A stretch of DNA of 52,032 nt from Aliivibrio sp. (GCA_016764915.1 JAESQY010000085.1:1-52032), one strand, 5' to 3'. Shown: positions 37,719 through 47,230, counted from the first letter of the stretch. Notes: generated by a model from the letters alone, not told the origin. Program-made: numbers and translations.

Positions 37719-38198
37719 TTACGCTTCTGCTTTTGCCTCAACGTCAGCATTCTCTTGTGTTTGGTTCTGTAGATAGTTCATGAACAGACCATCAAAATTC
37801 ACAGGAGCAAGATTCAGTTGTGGGAAAGTACCTTTAGTCACAAGGCTTGAAATCGTTTCGCGTGCATAAGGGAACAAAATGTTCGGGCAGAATGCACCTA
37901 AACAGTGAGCAAGCTGTGGCGCTTCCATTTCACCAGCAGTAAAGATACCACCTTGTTGAACTTCGCATAGAAACGCTGTCTCTTCTTCATTCTTAACGGT
38001 AACCGTTAAACGCAATATCACTTCGTATACGCCTTCAGCCAATTCACGGCTTTGAGTATCAAGGTCTAAATTTACATCTGGATTCCAATCTTTTTGGAAC
38101 ATATCAGGTGAGTTAGGCGCTTCAAACGAAAGATCTTTTAAGAAGATGCGTTGAATTGCAAAATTCTGTTGGTTTTCTTGGGTTGCTGCTTCAGCCAT
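37719..38198 (-). CDS. secB: Protein-export chaperone SecB
   Basis: SecB keeps precursor proteins unfolded and delivers them to SecA. The ATG at 38198 gives [20 protein letters not shown] and 159 residues (E. coli 155). Conserved parts include [39 protein letters not shown] and [15 protein letters not shown]. In E. coli grxC lies upstream; here only about 160 bases separate secB from the rhodanese gene, so grxC is not at this locus. Confidence 0.97.
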   Translation of the reverse strand: MAEAATQENQQNFAIQRIFLKDLSFEAPNSPDMFQKDWNPDVNLDLDTQSRELAEGVYEVILRLTVTVKNEEETAFLCEVQQGGIFTAGEMEAPQLAHCLGAFCPNILFPYARETISSLVTKGTFPQLNLAPVNFDGLFMNYLQNQTQENADVEAKAEA

Positions 38199-38236
38199 GA
38201 GATTAAAATCCTTATACATAAGTAAATTTGGTTTGT

Positions 38237-38252
38237 TTTAGGTTAACCTAAA
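38237..38252. promoter_or_regulatory. Perfect 16-bp palindrome upstream of secB
   Basis: TTTAGGTTAACCTAAA is an exact palindrome 39 bases upstream of the secB start. Its symmetry and position suggest a dimeric repressor or activator site, but I recognise no regulator with this consensus. Confidence 0.55.
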
Positions 38253-38313
38253 CTAGCGTACCCCTCAGTATAACTTATTGATCTGACTCTATATGTCATA
38301 CCGTTAAAATTTG

Positions 38314-38374
38314 ACTATTTCTACCACGAAGCTATTTCTTATTTCTTACCACGAAGCTATTTTTTGCCACGAAC
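38314..38374. repeat. Tandem repeats at the 3' end of the rhodanese gene
   Basis: On the minus strand the final codons plus stop and CTT (CGTGGCAAAAAATAGCTT) recur as CGTGGTAAGAAA...TAGCTT and again as CGTGGTAGAAATAG, so the end of the gene appears about three times in tandem. Only the first unit is translated. This looks like small local duplications at the stop codon. Confidence 0.7.
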
Positions 38375-38791
38375 TAATGGCAGATTCGCTTCATTCCAAG
38401 AGATTAGGCCACTTTTTAGTAACTTCACGCTTTCAAAACCCGCTTTATGCAGTAGTGTTGCATTTGCTTGAGCGGTTTGACCCGTCTTACATACAACTAC
38501 AATTGGGGTGGATTTTTTGTTTTCAAGCGCACCCAACTTGCCATCTTTAATTTCACTTGGCAAAATGTGACGTGAGCCAGTGATATGTCCACCTCTGTAC
38601 TCATCCATAGAGCGAATATCCAATACAGTCGCTTCTTCGCGGTTCATCAGCATGGTTAATTCAGATGGCGATACTTCAGTATAACCTGAGGTTTTTTGTT
38701 TAATTATAGTCAGAATAAGAATCACGAAAATCCCCACCCAAGCTAAAGAAAGAATGGGTTTGGCGATCAAAAAATCTAAATACTCTTGCAT
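38357..38791 (-). CDS. Membrane-anchored rhodanese-like protein (YibN type)
   Basis: The start at 38791 (MQEYLDFLIAKPILSLAWVG) aligns with E. coli YibN; an ATG nine codons earlier is possible. One membrane segment (about 13-31) is followed by a rhodanese domain (about 42-140). The active-site Cys lies in PIVVVCKTGQTAQ and LDIRSMDEYRGGHI is the conserved front loop. E. coli YibN lacks a standard active-site loop as I recall, so this copy may be more active as a sulfurtransferase. The order secB-yibN-gpmI is as in E. coli. Confidence 0.9.
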   Translation of the reverse strand: MQEYLDFLIAKPILSLAWVGIFVILILTIIKQKTSGYTEVSPSELTMLMNREEATVLDIRSMDEYRGGHITGSRHILPSEIKDGKLGALENKKSTPIVVVCKTGQTAQANATLLHKAGFESVKLLKSGLISWNEANLPLVRGKK

Positions 38792-39038
38792 ATATTCTAC
38801 TCTAAACGTTATGCCCATCTGAGACTAAGCTCAGCTTAAGACGGTAGCTATAAATTAAGTGGGGTGAGTATACCTCACCGAGCTTATTAAGGTGAATAGT
38901 AATTCAATGCTAACTTTCGCGTAAATGATTAGAACCCGATCAATATCCTAAAATCCAATGCCCTCAATCTAAATTTGTAGTAAAATTACGCTAGTTTAGA
39001 TTTTTAATTACGATTTTAAATTGATAAGAGGTAACACT

Positions 39039-40580
39039 ATGTCTGCTAAGAAGCCTATGGCTCTAGTTATTCTGGATGGTTGGGGGTATCGCGAAGATTC
39101 ACAGAATAACGCAATCGCCAATGCCAATACACCGGTAATGGATTCACTGTTAGCTAACCAACCTAATACGCTGATCTCTGCATCCGGTTTTGATGTGGGC
39201 CTGCCTGATGGTCAAATGGGTAACTCTGAAGTGGGTCATACCAACATCGGTGCTGGTCGCGTTGTTTATCAAGATCTAACCCGAATCACAAAATCCATTG
39301 CCGATGGCGACTTTTTTGATAATGAAGCCATAACAAACGCGATGGACAAAGCTATCGCTAATGGAAAAGCCATTCATCTAATGGGTTTAATGTCACCAGG
39401 TGGCGTTCATAGCCACGAAGATCATATTGCATCCGCTATTGAGATGGCAGCAAAACGCGGCGCTGATAAGATCTATCTGCACGCCTTTTTAGATGGTCGT
39501 GATACACCACCTCGCAGTGCCGAAAACACACTGCAACGCTTTCAAGATCTTTTCGCCACATTAGGTAAAGGCCGCATTGCCTCACTGATTGGCCGCTACT
39601 ATGCGATGGATCGTGATAACAACTGGGAACGTGTGCAAAAGTCTTATGAGTTAATGACCCAAGCAAAAGGGGATTTTACCTTTAACTCCGCAGTTGCTGG
39701 ACTTGAAGCGGCTTATGCCCGTGAAGAGAACGACGAATTTGTCGCCGCTACCGAGATTCGTGCGGAAGGCGAAGCATCAGCGGCAATTGAAGATGGTGAT
39801 GTCATTATCTTCATGAACTACCGCGCTGACCGTGCTCGTGAAATCACGCGCGCCTTCATGCCAGGTTTTGAAGGTTTCAGTCGTGAAAAGATCCCTGCAC
39901 TTTGTGATTTTGTGATGCTGACTCAGTATGCTGCCAATATCAAAGCCAACATCGCTTATCCACCAGCTTCTTTAAAAAATACCTACGGTGAGTGGTTATC
40001 GAAAAAAGGGAAAACTCAGCTGCGTATTTCAGAGACCGAGAAATACGCTCACGTAACGTTTTTCTTTAATGGCGGTATTGAAGATGAGTTTGACGGTGAA
40101 GACCGCTCTTTAGTTGCGTCACCAAAAGTAGCGACCTACGATCTACAACCAGAGATGAGTGCACCGGAGTTAACAGAAAAACTGGTTGCTGCGATTAAAT
40201 CAGGTAAATACGACAACATTATCTGTAACTACCCAAATGGTGACATGGTCGGTCATACCGGTGTTTACGAAGCAGCGATTAAAGCCTGTGAAGCACTGGA
40301 TGAGTGTATAGGTAAAGTGGTTGCCGCTATCAAAGAAGTGGATGGTCAAATGCTGATCACCGCCGATCACGGTAATGCTGAGATGATGATTAACCCAGAA
40401 ACGGGCGACATCCATACCGCGCACACTAATCTTCCGGTACCGCTGATTTATGTGGGAAATAAGGATCTTGAACTTAAAGAGGGCGGCAAGCTGTCTGATC
40501 TAGCTCCAACGATGCTTGAGTTAACCCAGACAGAGATCCCGGCAGAGATGACAGGCCAAGTGCTGTTTACTGTTAAGTAA
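39039..40580 (+). CDS. gpmI: 2,3-bisphosphoglycerate-independent phosphoglycerate mutase
   Basis: GpmI interconverts 3- and 2-phosphoglycerate with two manganese ions. The start at 39039 ([20 protein letters not shown]) has AGAGG seven bases upstream; the frame is open six codons earlier. The nucleophilic Ser lies in [16 protein letters not shown] (about 62). [28 protein letters not shown] and [12 protein letters not shown] carry further catalytic or metal ligands. The 513 residues match E. coli (514). It precedes envC by about 130 bases. Confidence 0.97.
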   Translation: MSAKKPMALVILDGWGYREDSQNNAIANANTPVMDSLLANQPNTLISASGFDVGLPDGQMGNSEVGHTNIGAGRVVYQDLTRITKSIADGDFFDNEAITNAMDKAIANGKAIHLMGLMSPGGVHSHEDHIASAIEMAAKRGADKIYLHAFLDGRDTPPRSAENTLQRFQDLFATLGKGRIASLIGRYYAMDRDNNWERVQKSYELMTQAKGDFTFNSAVAGLEAAYAREENDEFVAATEIRAEGEASAAIEDGDVIIFMNYRADRAREITRAFMPGFEGFSREKIPALCDFVMLTQYAANIKANIAYPPASLKNTYGEWLSKKGKTQLRISETEKYAHVTFFFNGGIEDEFDGEDRSLVASPKVATYDLQPEMSAPELTEKLVAAIKSGKYDNIICNYPNGDMVGHTGVYEAAIKACEALDECIGKVVAAIKEVDGQMLITADHGNAEMMINPETGDIHTAHTNLPVPLIYVGNKDLELKEGGKLSDLAPTMLELTQTEIPAEMTGQVLFTVK

Positions 40581-40708
40581 CAGATATCTATGGTTTATTG
40601 AATCAATATCAATTTAAGAGTAAAAACAACCGACTACATTTTAATATTGCGCTTATCCACAGCAGTAATCGATTGTTTTATTCTGTCTAAAGTTGGTATT
40701 ATGTCTAA

Positions 40709-41884
40709 ATGCGAGATTTTAGATTAACTCTACCAAAAACACGTCACGCCAGCACACTTTGTGCTGGCGTGTTGTTATGCCTGCTGCTTCCATTAAGTCT
40801 CATCGCAACAGCCAGTGACGCGGAGCTTAACGGTGTAAAACAAGAGATTAACCGTCAACAATCGATTGTGGTTAAGCAAAAAAAACAACTTAATAAGCTG
40901 CAAAACTCACTCAAAACCCATGAAGTTGCTATTTCCTCTTCTGCTCAAAAAATTCGCAGTGCTCAACAGGCTTTAAATAGCGTCGAAGCGTTAATCAAAC
41001 GACTCAATCAACAGCAGAACAACCTCAAACAGCAGCAAGTTGGTCAAACAGAGACACTAAAAGCACTATTAAGAGAGTCCTACCTTATTAGTCGGAACAA
41101 ACAGCTCTCTAATTTATTAAGTGGTGAAGATGCCAATACACTCGATCGCTTAAGTATTTACGCACAAGCTATCTCCCTATCCAGAGCAGATGCTATTGAT
41201 CAACTGGAGCAGACTGCCCTGCAACTAAAAGAAAAAGAGCAACAACTCAATCAAGAACAATCACAGCACTCCAAATTACTGGCTCAATACAAACAGCAGA
41301 AAGCCAAACTGCAAGAAGCGCAAACCAAACGTAAACATACCGTCTCAAGCATTAAAAAGAACATTTCCAGTGACAACTCTTACCTTAATGAGTTACATCA
41401 AAATGAAAAACGTTTAACTACTGAAATTACCAAAGCAGAAGCACGCGCCAAAGCCATTGCCAAAGCAGGGGCTCGTATGGACGGTTTAGGTCGACAAAAA
41501 GGCAAACTTCCATGGCCTATCTCGCTCACTGGTGCAAAAACATTGCATAACTTTGGCACTGCGCAGACCGGACAGTTAACTTGGAAAGGCATTGTGGTGG
41601 CCAGCAGTTATGGCAACCCGGTAAAAGCAGTCTATTCAGGGAAAGTGGTGTTTGCCGACTGGCTTAGAGGTTATGGATTAATGATGTTGATTGATCATGG
41701 CAAAGGCGATATGACGCTGTATGGTTATAACCAAACACTGATGAAAAAGGTGGGTGATACTGTGCAAAAAGGAGAGACTATTGCTTTAGTTGGTAACAGT
41801 GGTGGACAGGATGTCGCTTCACTCTACTTTGAAGTTCGCCGTAATAGCAAAGCCAAAAACCCAAGAAACTGGTTGCGGAAGTAG
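40709..41884 (+). CDS. envC: Murein hydrolase activator EnvC
   Basis: EnvC activates amidases AmiA and AmiB at the septum. A signal peptide or membrane segment spans about 18-35 (LCAGVLLCLLLPLSLIATAS). A long Gln/Lys-rich coiled coil follows (about 38-255), then a C-terminal LytM/M23 domain (about 265-391). That domain is degenerate: LRGYGLMMLIDHGKGDM and LYGYNQTL replace the zinc ligands of active M23 peptidases, as in E. coli EnvC, so it should be a non-enzymatic activator. The 391 residues compare with 419. The C-terminus SLYFEVRRNSKAKNPRNWL is conserved. Confidence 0.93.
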   Translation: MRDFRLTLPKTRHASTLCAGVLLCLLLPLSLIATASDAELNGVKQEINRQQSIVVKQKKQLNKLQNSLKTHEVAISSSAQKIRSAQQALNSVEALIKRLNQQQNNLKQQQVGQTETLKALLRESYLISRNKQLSNLLSGEDANTLDRLSIYAQAISLSRADAIDQLEQTALQLKEKEQQLNQEQSQHSKLLAQYKQQKAKLQEAQTKRKHTVSSIKKNISSDNSYLNELHQNEKRLTTEITKAEARAKAIAKAGARMDGLGRQKGKLPWPISLTGAKTLHNFGTAQTGQLTWKGIVVASSYGNPVKAVYSGKVVFADWLRGYGLMMLIDHGKGDMTLYGYNQTLMKKVGDTVQKGETIALVGNSGGQDVASLYFEVRRNSKAKNPRNWLRK

Positions 41885-41950
41885 GAGAGGTCAAAGTTGA
41901 AAGTTGAAAGTGAAAGGCAGAAGCTTGATGCTCCTGCCTAAATAGCTTAC

Positions 41951-42982
41951 TTATTCCCAGTCGAGAATAACTTTACCAGACAGGCCGCTACGCATTGCGT
42001 CAAAACCTGCTTGGAAATCATCAATCTTAAAGTGATGTGTGATGATTGGTGTTAGATCTAAGCCTGATTGAATCAAACTGGCCATTTTGTACCAGGTTTC
42101 AAACATCTCACGACCATAAATACCTTTGATCACCAAGCCTTTAAATATCACCTGATTCCAATCAATGCACATATCTGATGGTGGAATACCTAACAATGCA
42201 ATCTTACCGCCATGATTCATGTTGGTTAACATGCCGTTGAATGCCGATGGGTTGCCTGACATCTCCATACCGACATCAAAACCTTCCGTCATGCCTAAAT
42301 CTGATATCACATCTTCCAGTTTTTCTGTCATCACGTTAACCGCGCGAGTGACGCCCATTTTACGTGCAAGATCTAAGCGGTATTCGTTAACATCGGTGAT
42401 CACAACGTGGCGTGCACCCGCGTGTTTCGCCACAGCGGCTGCCATAATGCCAATTGGACCTGCACCGGTGATAAGCACATCTTCTCCAACCAAATCAAAC
42501 GACAATGCGGTATGAACCGCGTTGCCAGATGGGTCAAAGATAGACGCGAGATCATCTGAGATTTCATCTGGGATCTTAAAAGCATTAAATGCAGGAATAA
42601 CAAGAAACTCAGAGAAAGAGCCCGTGCGGTTAACACCAACACCGGAGGTATTGCGACAAAGGTGCGTACGGCCACCACGACAGTTACGGCAATGTCCACA
42701 AGTGATATGGCCTTCACCTGAAACACGATCGCCAATTTCAAAGCCGCGAACTTCTTGGCCGATACCGACCACTTCACCAACATATTCATGACCCACAACC
42801 ATTGGCACAGGAATGGTTTTTTGTGACCACTCGTCCCAGTTGTAAATATGTATATCAGTTCCACAGATCGCGGTTTTCTTAATACGAATAAGAAGATCGT
42901 TATGACCCATTTCAGGTTTTTCAACCTCGGTCATCCAGATTCCCTCTTCAGGCTTTAGTTTTGATAGCGCTTTAATTTTCAT
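41951..42982 (-). CDS. tdh: L-threonine 3-dehydrogenase
   Basis: Tdh oxidises threonine to 2-amino-3-ketobutyrate, which Kbl cleaves to glycine and acetyl-CoA. The MDR zinc sites are clear: [15 protein letters not shown] (about 36-50), [11 protein letters not shown], and the structural cluster [15 protein letters not shown] (about 96-110). The NAD fold has [17 protein letters not shown]. The 343 residues match E. coli (341). Its ATG overlaps the kbl stop (TAATG), so the two are translationally coupled. The hairpin-like GGCAG...CTGCC at 41916-41938 lies between it and envC. Confidence 0.97.
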   Translation of the reverse strand: MKIKALSKLKPEEGIWMTEVEKPEMGHNDLLIRIKKTAICGTDIHIYNWDEWSQKTIPVPMVVGHEYVGEVVGIGQEVRGFEIGDRVSGEGHITCGHCRNCRGGRTHLCRNTSGVGVNRTGSFSEFLVIPAFNAFKIPDEISDDLASIFDPSGNAVHTALSFDLVGEDVLITGAGPIGIMAAAVAKHAGARHVVITDVNEYRLDLARKMGVTRAVNVMTEKLEDVISDLGMTEGFDVGMEMSGNPSAFNGMLTNMNHGGKIALLGIPPSDMCIDWNQVIFKGLVIKGIYGREMFETWYKMASLIQSGLDLTPIITHHFKIDDFQAGFDAMRSGLSGKVILDWE

Positions 42983-44178
42983 TATTTGATGATCTCCATC
43001 TCTTTACCCACTTGGATAAAGGCGTCAATGGCACAATCTAACTGCTCACGGGTATGAGCGGCTGACATTTGTGTACGAATACGAGCTTGGCCTTTAGGCA
43101 CAACTGGGAATGAGAAAGCCACTACGTAGATGCCTTTTGTTAATGCACGCTCAGCGAACTCCCCCGCTAATTTTGCATCACCCAACATAATAGGGATAAT
43201 CGCATGATCAGCACCGCCCATCGTGAAACCCGCCGCTTCCATACGAGTACGGAAATGGGCAGAGTTTTCCCACAACTGGCTGCGTAAATCACCCGACTCA
43301 GCAAGCAAGTCAAGCACACGAATAGAGGCTGAAACGATTGCAGGAGCCACAGAGTTCGAGAACAAGTATGGACGTGAACGTTGACGTAACCAGTCGATCA
43401 CCTCTTTTTTGCCTGAGGTGTAACCGCCTGACGCGCCGCCCATTGCCTTGCCTAACGTACCCGTGATGATATCGATACGATCGATAACATTGTGGTGTTC
43501 GTGAGTACCCGCGCCGTTATCACCCATAAAACCAACGGCGTGAGAGTCATCAACCATAACCAGCGCATTGTATTTATCCGCTAAGTCACAGATAGCTGGA
43601 AGATTAGCGACCACACCATCCATTGAGAACACACCATCAGTAACAATAAGAGAATGACGAGCACCCGCTTCTTTTGCCGCGATCAATTGCTGCTCTAACT
43701 CTGCCATGTTGTTGTTGGCATAACGGAAACGCATCGCTTTACAAAGACGCACACCATCAATGATTGACGCATGGTTTAACGCATCAGAAATGATCGCATC
43801 TTCTTTACTTAAGATTGTTTCAAACAGCCCTGCGTTCGCATCAAAACATGAGGTGTAAAGAATGGTGTCTTCTTTGCCTAAAAAGGTCGACAGTTTCTCT
43901 TCTAACTCTTTATGTGAGTCTTGAGTTCCGCAGATAAAACGTACTGAAGCCATACCAAATCCGTGCTCATCCATGCCAGATTTAGCCGCTTTAATCAGCT
44001 CAGGGTGATTCGCCAGCCCAAGATAGTTATTCGCGCAAAAATTAAGAACCTCTTCACCTGTTGAGATAGTTACCGCTGCTTTTTGTGCAGAGGTAATAAT
44101 ACGCTCAGACTTATATAACCCTTCTGATTTAACGTCTTCAATTTGTTGATTAATTTGATCGTAAAAAGTGGTAGACAT
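42982..44178 (-). CDS. kbl: 2-amino-3-ketobutyrate coenzyme A ligase
   Basis: Kbl cleaves 2-amino-3-ketobutyrate with CoA to glycine and acetyl-CoA. It is a PLP alpha-oxoamine synthase: [12 protein letters not shown] and [17 protein letters not shown] (PLP Lys) are present. The start at 44178 ([20 protein letters not shown]) has GGAG eight bases upstream and gives 398 residues, equal to E. coli. The frame stays open 27 codons upstream, but that part is not conserved. kbl-tdh follows gpmI-envC as in E. coli; in V. cholerae I recall this pair on chromosome 2, which makes the location notable. Confidence 0.97.
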   Translation of the reverse strand: MSTTFYDQINQQIEDVKSEGLYKSERIITSAQKAAVTISTGEEVLNFCANNYLGLANHPELIKAAKSGMDEHGFGMASVRFICGTQDSHKELEEKLSTFLGKEDTILYTSCFDANAGLFETILSKEDAIISDALNHASIIDGVRLCKAMRFRYANNNMAELEQQLIAAKEAGARHSLIVTDGVFSMDGVVANLPAICDLADKYNALVMVDDSHAVGFMGDNGAGTHEHHNVIDRIDIITGTLGKAMGGASGGYTSGKKEVIDWLRQRSRPYLFSNSVAPAIVSASIRVLDLLAESGDLRSQLWENSAHFRTRMEAAGFTMGGADHAIIPIMLGDAKLAGEFAERALTKGIYVVAFSFPVVPKGQARIRTQMSAAHTREQLDCAIDAFIQVGKEMEIIK

Positions 44179-44420
44179 AATAGTCTCCGAAAAGTGGCTA
44201 CGCCCTAATAGTACAGACATAACGTGATGAGCAAATTCTCCAGCCTTTTTATCTAACAATTCACAAAAGGTTAGAGATTCATTTTATCTTTACGTCGATT
44301 TTAAGAGCTAACCACAAGTCTTGTCGAGTAGAACAGCTGATATATTGGTAAACAAATCAAAGAACGCGATACGAGTCACGCCAGCTATCTTTTGAAGGAA
44401 AAAAAAGGGGGATTAAGGGA
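44179..44420. promoter_or_regulatory. kbl upstream region
   Basis: No gene is visible. The stretch is the likely kbl-tdh promoter. A 27-codon in-frame extension of kbl runs through its left part without conserved sequence. A G-rich AAAAAAGGGGG near 44400-44412 precedes the repeat cluster. I see no riboswitch fold that I can support. Confidence 0.4.
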
Positions 44421-44643
44421 CTAGAACGCTTCGATCTAGAGGCGAGAAACTATAAGTGCGAGAGCGGGGTTCAGATCGCTTCGCTTGCAGAATTCAGAAA
44501 GAGCTTAGCTTTTGACTTTATAGTTTCTAGTTAGCGAAGCGTATAGTGCCTTGGCTCCTGCTCTCCCTGAATTCTGCATTCTGAACTCTGCTCTTAATCT
44601 TCAGCTCTTATAGTCTCTAGTCTCTAGTCTCTAGTCTCTAGCT
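44421..44643. repeat. Intergenic repeat element, copy A (inverted copy plus partial direct copy)
   Basis: 44421-44548 is one repeat unit in reverse orientation: its complement reads ACTATACGCTTCGCTAACTAG, then AACTATAAAGTCAAAAGC, CTGCAAGCGAAGCGATCTGA and CTCGCACTTATAG. 44550-44643 is the right part of a unit in forward orientation, ending in four tandem TAGTCTC heptamers at 44611-44640. The element abuts the ugd stop codon: the CTAG that ends ugd is part of the repeat. Compare the copies at 46706, 47083, 47568, 48432 and 50505. Confidence 0.85.
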
Positions 44644-45808
44644 AGTCACTACCAAACAGATCTCGGGTATAAACTTTATCTTTCACATCACTTAACTCTT
44701 CCATCATGCGATTCGAGACAATTACATCGGAGACTTGCTTGAATGCATCGAGATCTCTGTACACCGTTGAGTGGAAGAACTGATCCTCTTCAAGCACAGG
44801 CTCATACACCACCACTTCAACCCCTTTGGCTTTAAGACGTTTCATAATGCCCTGAATTGATGATGCCCTGAAGTTATCGGATCCCGCTTTCATGATTAAT
44901 CGGTAAATCCCAACCACTTTCGGGTTACGTTTTAAAATCGAGTCTGCGACAAAATCTTTTCGAGTACGGTTAGCATCCACAATGGCGCCAATAATGTTAT
45001 TTGGCACCTCTTGGTAATTCGCCAGCAGCTGCTTGGTATCTTTTGGTAAACAGTAACCACCGTAACCAAAAGAGGGGTTGTTATAATGATTACCAATGCG
45101 AGGATCGAGCCCTACCCCTTCAATGATTTGACGAGAATCCAAACCATGCGCCTCTGCGTAGGAGTCAAGTTCATTGAAATAGGAGACACGCAGTGCAAGG
45201 TAGGTATTTGAGAACAGTTTTACCGCTTCCGCTTCAGTCGAATTAGTAAACAGTACGTCAATATTCTCTTTAATCGCACCTTGCTGCAGCAGAGAAGCAA
45301 ACTCACGTGCGCGCTCAGACTGCTCACCGACAATAATTCGCGATGGGTGCAGGTTATCAAACAGAGCACGACCTTCTCGTAAAAACTCAGGAGAGAAGAT
45401 CAAATTATCACAGTTAAGTTCTTGTTTAATTCTTTCGGTATAACCCACTGGAACCGTTGATTTGATCACCATCACCGCATCCGGGTTAATGCTCATCACA
45501 TCGTTAATCACCGATTCGACTGAACCGGTATTGAAGTAGTTAGTTTGAGGATCGTAATCGGTGGGAGTCGCAATAATCACAAACTTGGCATCTTTATACG
45601 CTAACTCTTTATCCAAAGTCGCGAGCAAGTTTAACTCTTTATTGACTAAATACTCTTCTATCTCGGCATCTGAAATCGGTGACTGTTTGTTATTGATCAT
45701 CGCTACTTTTTCAGCAATCAGATCCACAGCAACCACTTCATTGTGTTGTGATAACAATACGGCATTTGAAAGCCCGACATAACCTGTACCCGCAATAGCA
45801 ATTTTCAT
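44642..45808 (-). CDS. ugd: UDP-glucose 6-dehydrogenase
   Basis: Ugd oxidises UDP-glucose twice to UDP-glucuronate, a precursor for capsule and LPS sugars. The NAD loop [19 protein letters not shown] is at the N-terminus. [10 protein letters not shown] carries catalytic residues, and the nucleophilic Cys lies in [15 protein letters not shown] (about residue 253). The 388 residues match the E. coli enzyme. The ATG at 45808 has AAGGGATG upstream. It marks the start of a surface-polysaccharide region whose next recognisable gene is manC. Its stop codon lies in the adjoining repeat. Confidence 0.96.
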   Translation of the reverse strand: MKIAIAGTGYVGLSNAVLLSQHNEVVAVDLIAEKVAMINNKQSPISDAEIEEYLVNKELNLLATLDKELAYKDAKFVIIATPTDYDPQTNYFNTGSVESVINDVMSINPDAVMVIKSTVPVGYTERIKQELNCDNLIFSPEFLREGRALFDNLHPSRIIVGEQSERAREFASLLQQGAIKENIDVLFTNSTEAEAVKLFSNTYLALRVSYFNELDSYAEAHGLDSRQIIEGVGLDPRIGNHYNNPSFGYGGYCLPKDTKQLLANYQEVPNNIIGAIVDANRTRKDFVADSILKRNPKVVGIYRLIMKAGSDNFRASSIQGIMKRLKAKGVEVVVYEPVLEEDQFFHSTVYRDLDAFKQVSDVIVSNRMMEELSDVKDKVYTRDLFGSD

Positions 45809-45952
45809 ACTTTACAATCATCCCTTAAAAAATATGGCACTGATTGTAACAAACATTGGATGAAGTGTTTATGAAAGAGGTGATGGATAAAGTACTAAAT
45901 AAGACAATGACAGTACTACGTTTAGCTGCCATTCCAATTTTTTTAACGAGAT

Positions 45953-46252
45953 CTACCTGAGCCCAACAGGTATAGTATTTTTATGAACAATGCCAAAGAT
46001 GATCAATTTCGACCCTTTAATAAAAAAGTAGATTTCATGGCTAATGTGAGAAAAACTGAATACCTCCTCACCAATCTGTTTTTGTCGCTTGCCCAAATTA
46101 GGTTTGGTGGCTAAAAATTTGCAGGTTCTTCTCAGGCCTAATAGATAACGTTTAGAGCGATGATTGCCCCACTTATCACGCTTACGTCGCAGAATGTCCA
46201 CCAGATCGTTTTGAGCATTATTAGTAAAGTGATAGCTAGATTTTAACGTCAT
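45953..46252 (-). CDS. RelE/ParE-family toxin
   Basis: The start at 46252 (MTLKSSYHFTNNAQNDLVDI) has AGAGG six bases upstream and gives 99 residues. The pattern of an early helical pair (AQNDLVDILRRKR), the central LGLRRTCKFLATKPNLGKR and the C-terminal strands IYFFIKGSKLIIFGIVHKN is that of ParE/RelE toxins. It overlaps the upstream Phd-like antitoxin gene by 17 bases, the usual coupled arrangement. Whether the target is gyrase (ParE) or ribosome-bound mRNA (RelE) cannot be told from sequence. Confidence 0.87.
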   Translation of the reverse strand: MTLKSSYHFTNNAQNDLVDILRRKRDKWGNHRSKRYLLGLRRTCKFLATKPNLGKRQKQIGEEVFSFSHISHEIYFFIKGSKLIIFGIVHKNTIPVGLR

Positions 46253-46505
46253 ACACACCTCTGTCTATGTCATCAAAAAAACGTTCACCATCGACAAAAT
46301 GGTTATTCAACTGACTCAGCATCGCCTTCTCAGCATTATCTCGCATCACATTTAATTTCACTATCTCACTGCTATCAAACTCATCGATGGAAATAACCAC
46401 TGATGACGGCCTACCTTTACGCGTGATAATAACGGGCAACCCCTCCGCTTTTTTTAATATTCGTTGCAGTTGAGCTTGCGCCTTGTAAGCCGGTATTGAT
46501 TCCAT
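46236..46505 (-). CDS. Phd/YefM-family antitoxin
   Basis: This 89-residue protein begins MESIPAYKAQAQLQRILKKA, with PVIITRKGRPSSVVISIDEFDS, the core DNA-binding fold of Phd/YefM antitoxins. The C-terminal tail (ERFFDDIDRGVYDVKI) is the likely toxin-wrapping segment. GGGAG lies seven bases before the ATG. It precedes and overlaps the RelE/ParE toxin. The pair sits between ugd and a run of repeat elements. Confidence 0.9.
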   Translation of the reverse strand: MESIPAYKAQAQLQRILKKAEGLPVIITRKGRPSSVVISIDEFDSSEIVKLNVMRDNAEKAMLSQLNNHFVDGERFFDDIDRGVYDVKI

Positions 46506-46705
46506 TTTTTGACTCCCTGTCTAAGTTCCATTTACCATTCTTTTCAGACTAGAACGAATTAAAAAAAAGAGTGACTTAAAATCAAAGAGATAGTGAGAAG
46601 TGAGGTGTAGGCCTAAAAATCAAAACAACAGGAGGCAACAATTCTCGAAAATGAACCGCAATCTATACATTGCGGTCAAATTGTGATTTCTGGGTATAAA
46701 AATCA
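46506..46705. other. Non-coding stretch with two hairpins
   Basis: No gene is visible. ACCGCAAT (46655-46662) pairs with ATTGCGGT (46669-46676), and TGTGATTT (46682-46689) pairs with AAATCACA (46700-46707), just before repeat copy B. The left part holds the Phd/RelE promoter region. Confidence 0.55.
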
Positions 46706-46850
46706 CAGAGTTCAGAGTTCGGGAAACTATATGCTTCGCTCTAGAGGCTAGAAACTATAAAGTCAAAAGATCTACTCCTTCTGAATTCTGAACTCTGCCT
46801 TTATTCTGCTCTTATAGTTTCTAGTTTCTAGTCAGTGCAACGTATAGTCA
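46706..46850. repeat. Intergenic repeat element, copy B
   Basis: This copy has GTTCAGAGTTCGGGAAACTA, ATGCTTCGCTCTAGAGGCTA, AACTATAAAGTCAAAAG, CTGAATTCTGAACTCTG and CTTATAGTTTCTAGTTTCTA. It ends with CAACGTATAGT. The central GCAAGCGAAGCGATC block of other copies is missing, and the terminal heptamers read TTTCTAG rather than TCTCTAG. Confidence 0.8.
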
Positions 46851-46852
46851 CA

Positions 46853-46884
46853 AAAGTTACTGTCACTAAAATTACAGTAACTTT
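46853..46884. repeat. Perfect 11-bp inverted repeat
   Basis: AAAGTTACTGT (46853-46863) and ACAGTAACTTT (46874-46884) are exact complements around a 10-base spacer. ACAGTAAC recurs at 46889-46896. The structure lies between repeat copy B and the ATPase remnant. It could be the end of a former mobile unit or the terminator of a lost gene. Confidence 0.65.
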
Positions 46885-46895
46885 GTTAACAGTAA

Positions 46896-47084
46896 CGAGA
46901 TTTTGAGGTCCACTCTGGCATCGAGTTGGAATCACTCTTCAAAGCCATTCTGATCGAGTCAAAACAGTTTGGGCGTATAGGAGGGTATTGGGATGCGAGA
47001 GGCCACAATGAAATAGACATTGTCGCGATTAATGATCTCGACAAAGAGGTATTGATTGCGGAGGTGATGGATGAGTATTTGTAG
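46896..47084 (+). pseudogene. Remnant of a DUF234-type AAA ATPase (C-terminal part)
   Basis: An open stretch of 62 codons without a start, between TAA at 46893 and TAG at 47082, encodes HSGIELESLFKAILIESK, then GRIGGYWDARGHNEIDIVA and INDLDKEVLIAEV. This is the nuclease-like DUF234 segment (IGxWW...NEIDIVA...xEVK) at the C-terminus of the archaeal-type ATPase family common in bacterial islands. The ATPase part is missing, and the final Lys-rich tail is replaced by MDEYL and a stop at repeat copy C. It is a decayed fragment. Confidence 0.7.
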
Positions 47085-47230
47085 GGTTCAGAATACTATA
47101 CGCTTCGCTAACTAGAACGCTGCGCTCTAGAGACTATAAAGTCAACAGCCTTTGTACTCTCTGAACCCTGCAAGCGAAGCGATCTGAACTCTGCTCTCGC
47201 TCTTATAGTCTCTAGTCTCTAGTCTCTAGA
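47083..47230. repeat. Intergenic repeat element, copy C (fullest forward copy)
   Basis: This copy gives the best view of the unit. It holds GGGTTCAGAATACTATACGC, TTCGCTAACTAGAACGCTGC, CTCTAGAGACTATAAAGTC, CTCTGAACCCTGCAAGC, GAAGCGATCTGAACTCTGC, TCTCGCTCTTATAGTCTC and three TAGTCTC heptamers. Internal dyads are CTAGAGACTATAA with TTATAGTCTCTAG, GCTTCGCT with AGCGAAGC, and GGGTTCAGA with TCTGAACCC. Confidence 0.88.

Noticed and set aside
41895..41940. GTTGAAA-like repeats after envC as a copy of the 44-50 kb repeat family
   Set aside because: Apart from short AAAGTTGAAAG words and a GGCAG/CTGCC dyad it shares none of the diagnostic blocks.
44179..44260. 27-codon upstream extension of kbl considered as a leader peptide or longer Kbl
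   Set aside because: The extension has no run of Thr or Gly codons and no ribosome site, while the ATG at 44178 has one and gives exactly the E. coli length.
44179..44420. Glycine riboswitch before kbl-tdh
   Set aside because: I could not find the conserved paired core. Only scattered G-rich words are present.
44610..44645. TAGTCTC heptamer run considered as a CRISPR or VNTR array
   Set aside because: The units are 7 bp with no spacers and no cas genes nearby, so it is not CRISPR. It is recorded as part of the repeat element.
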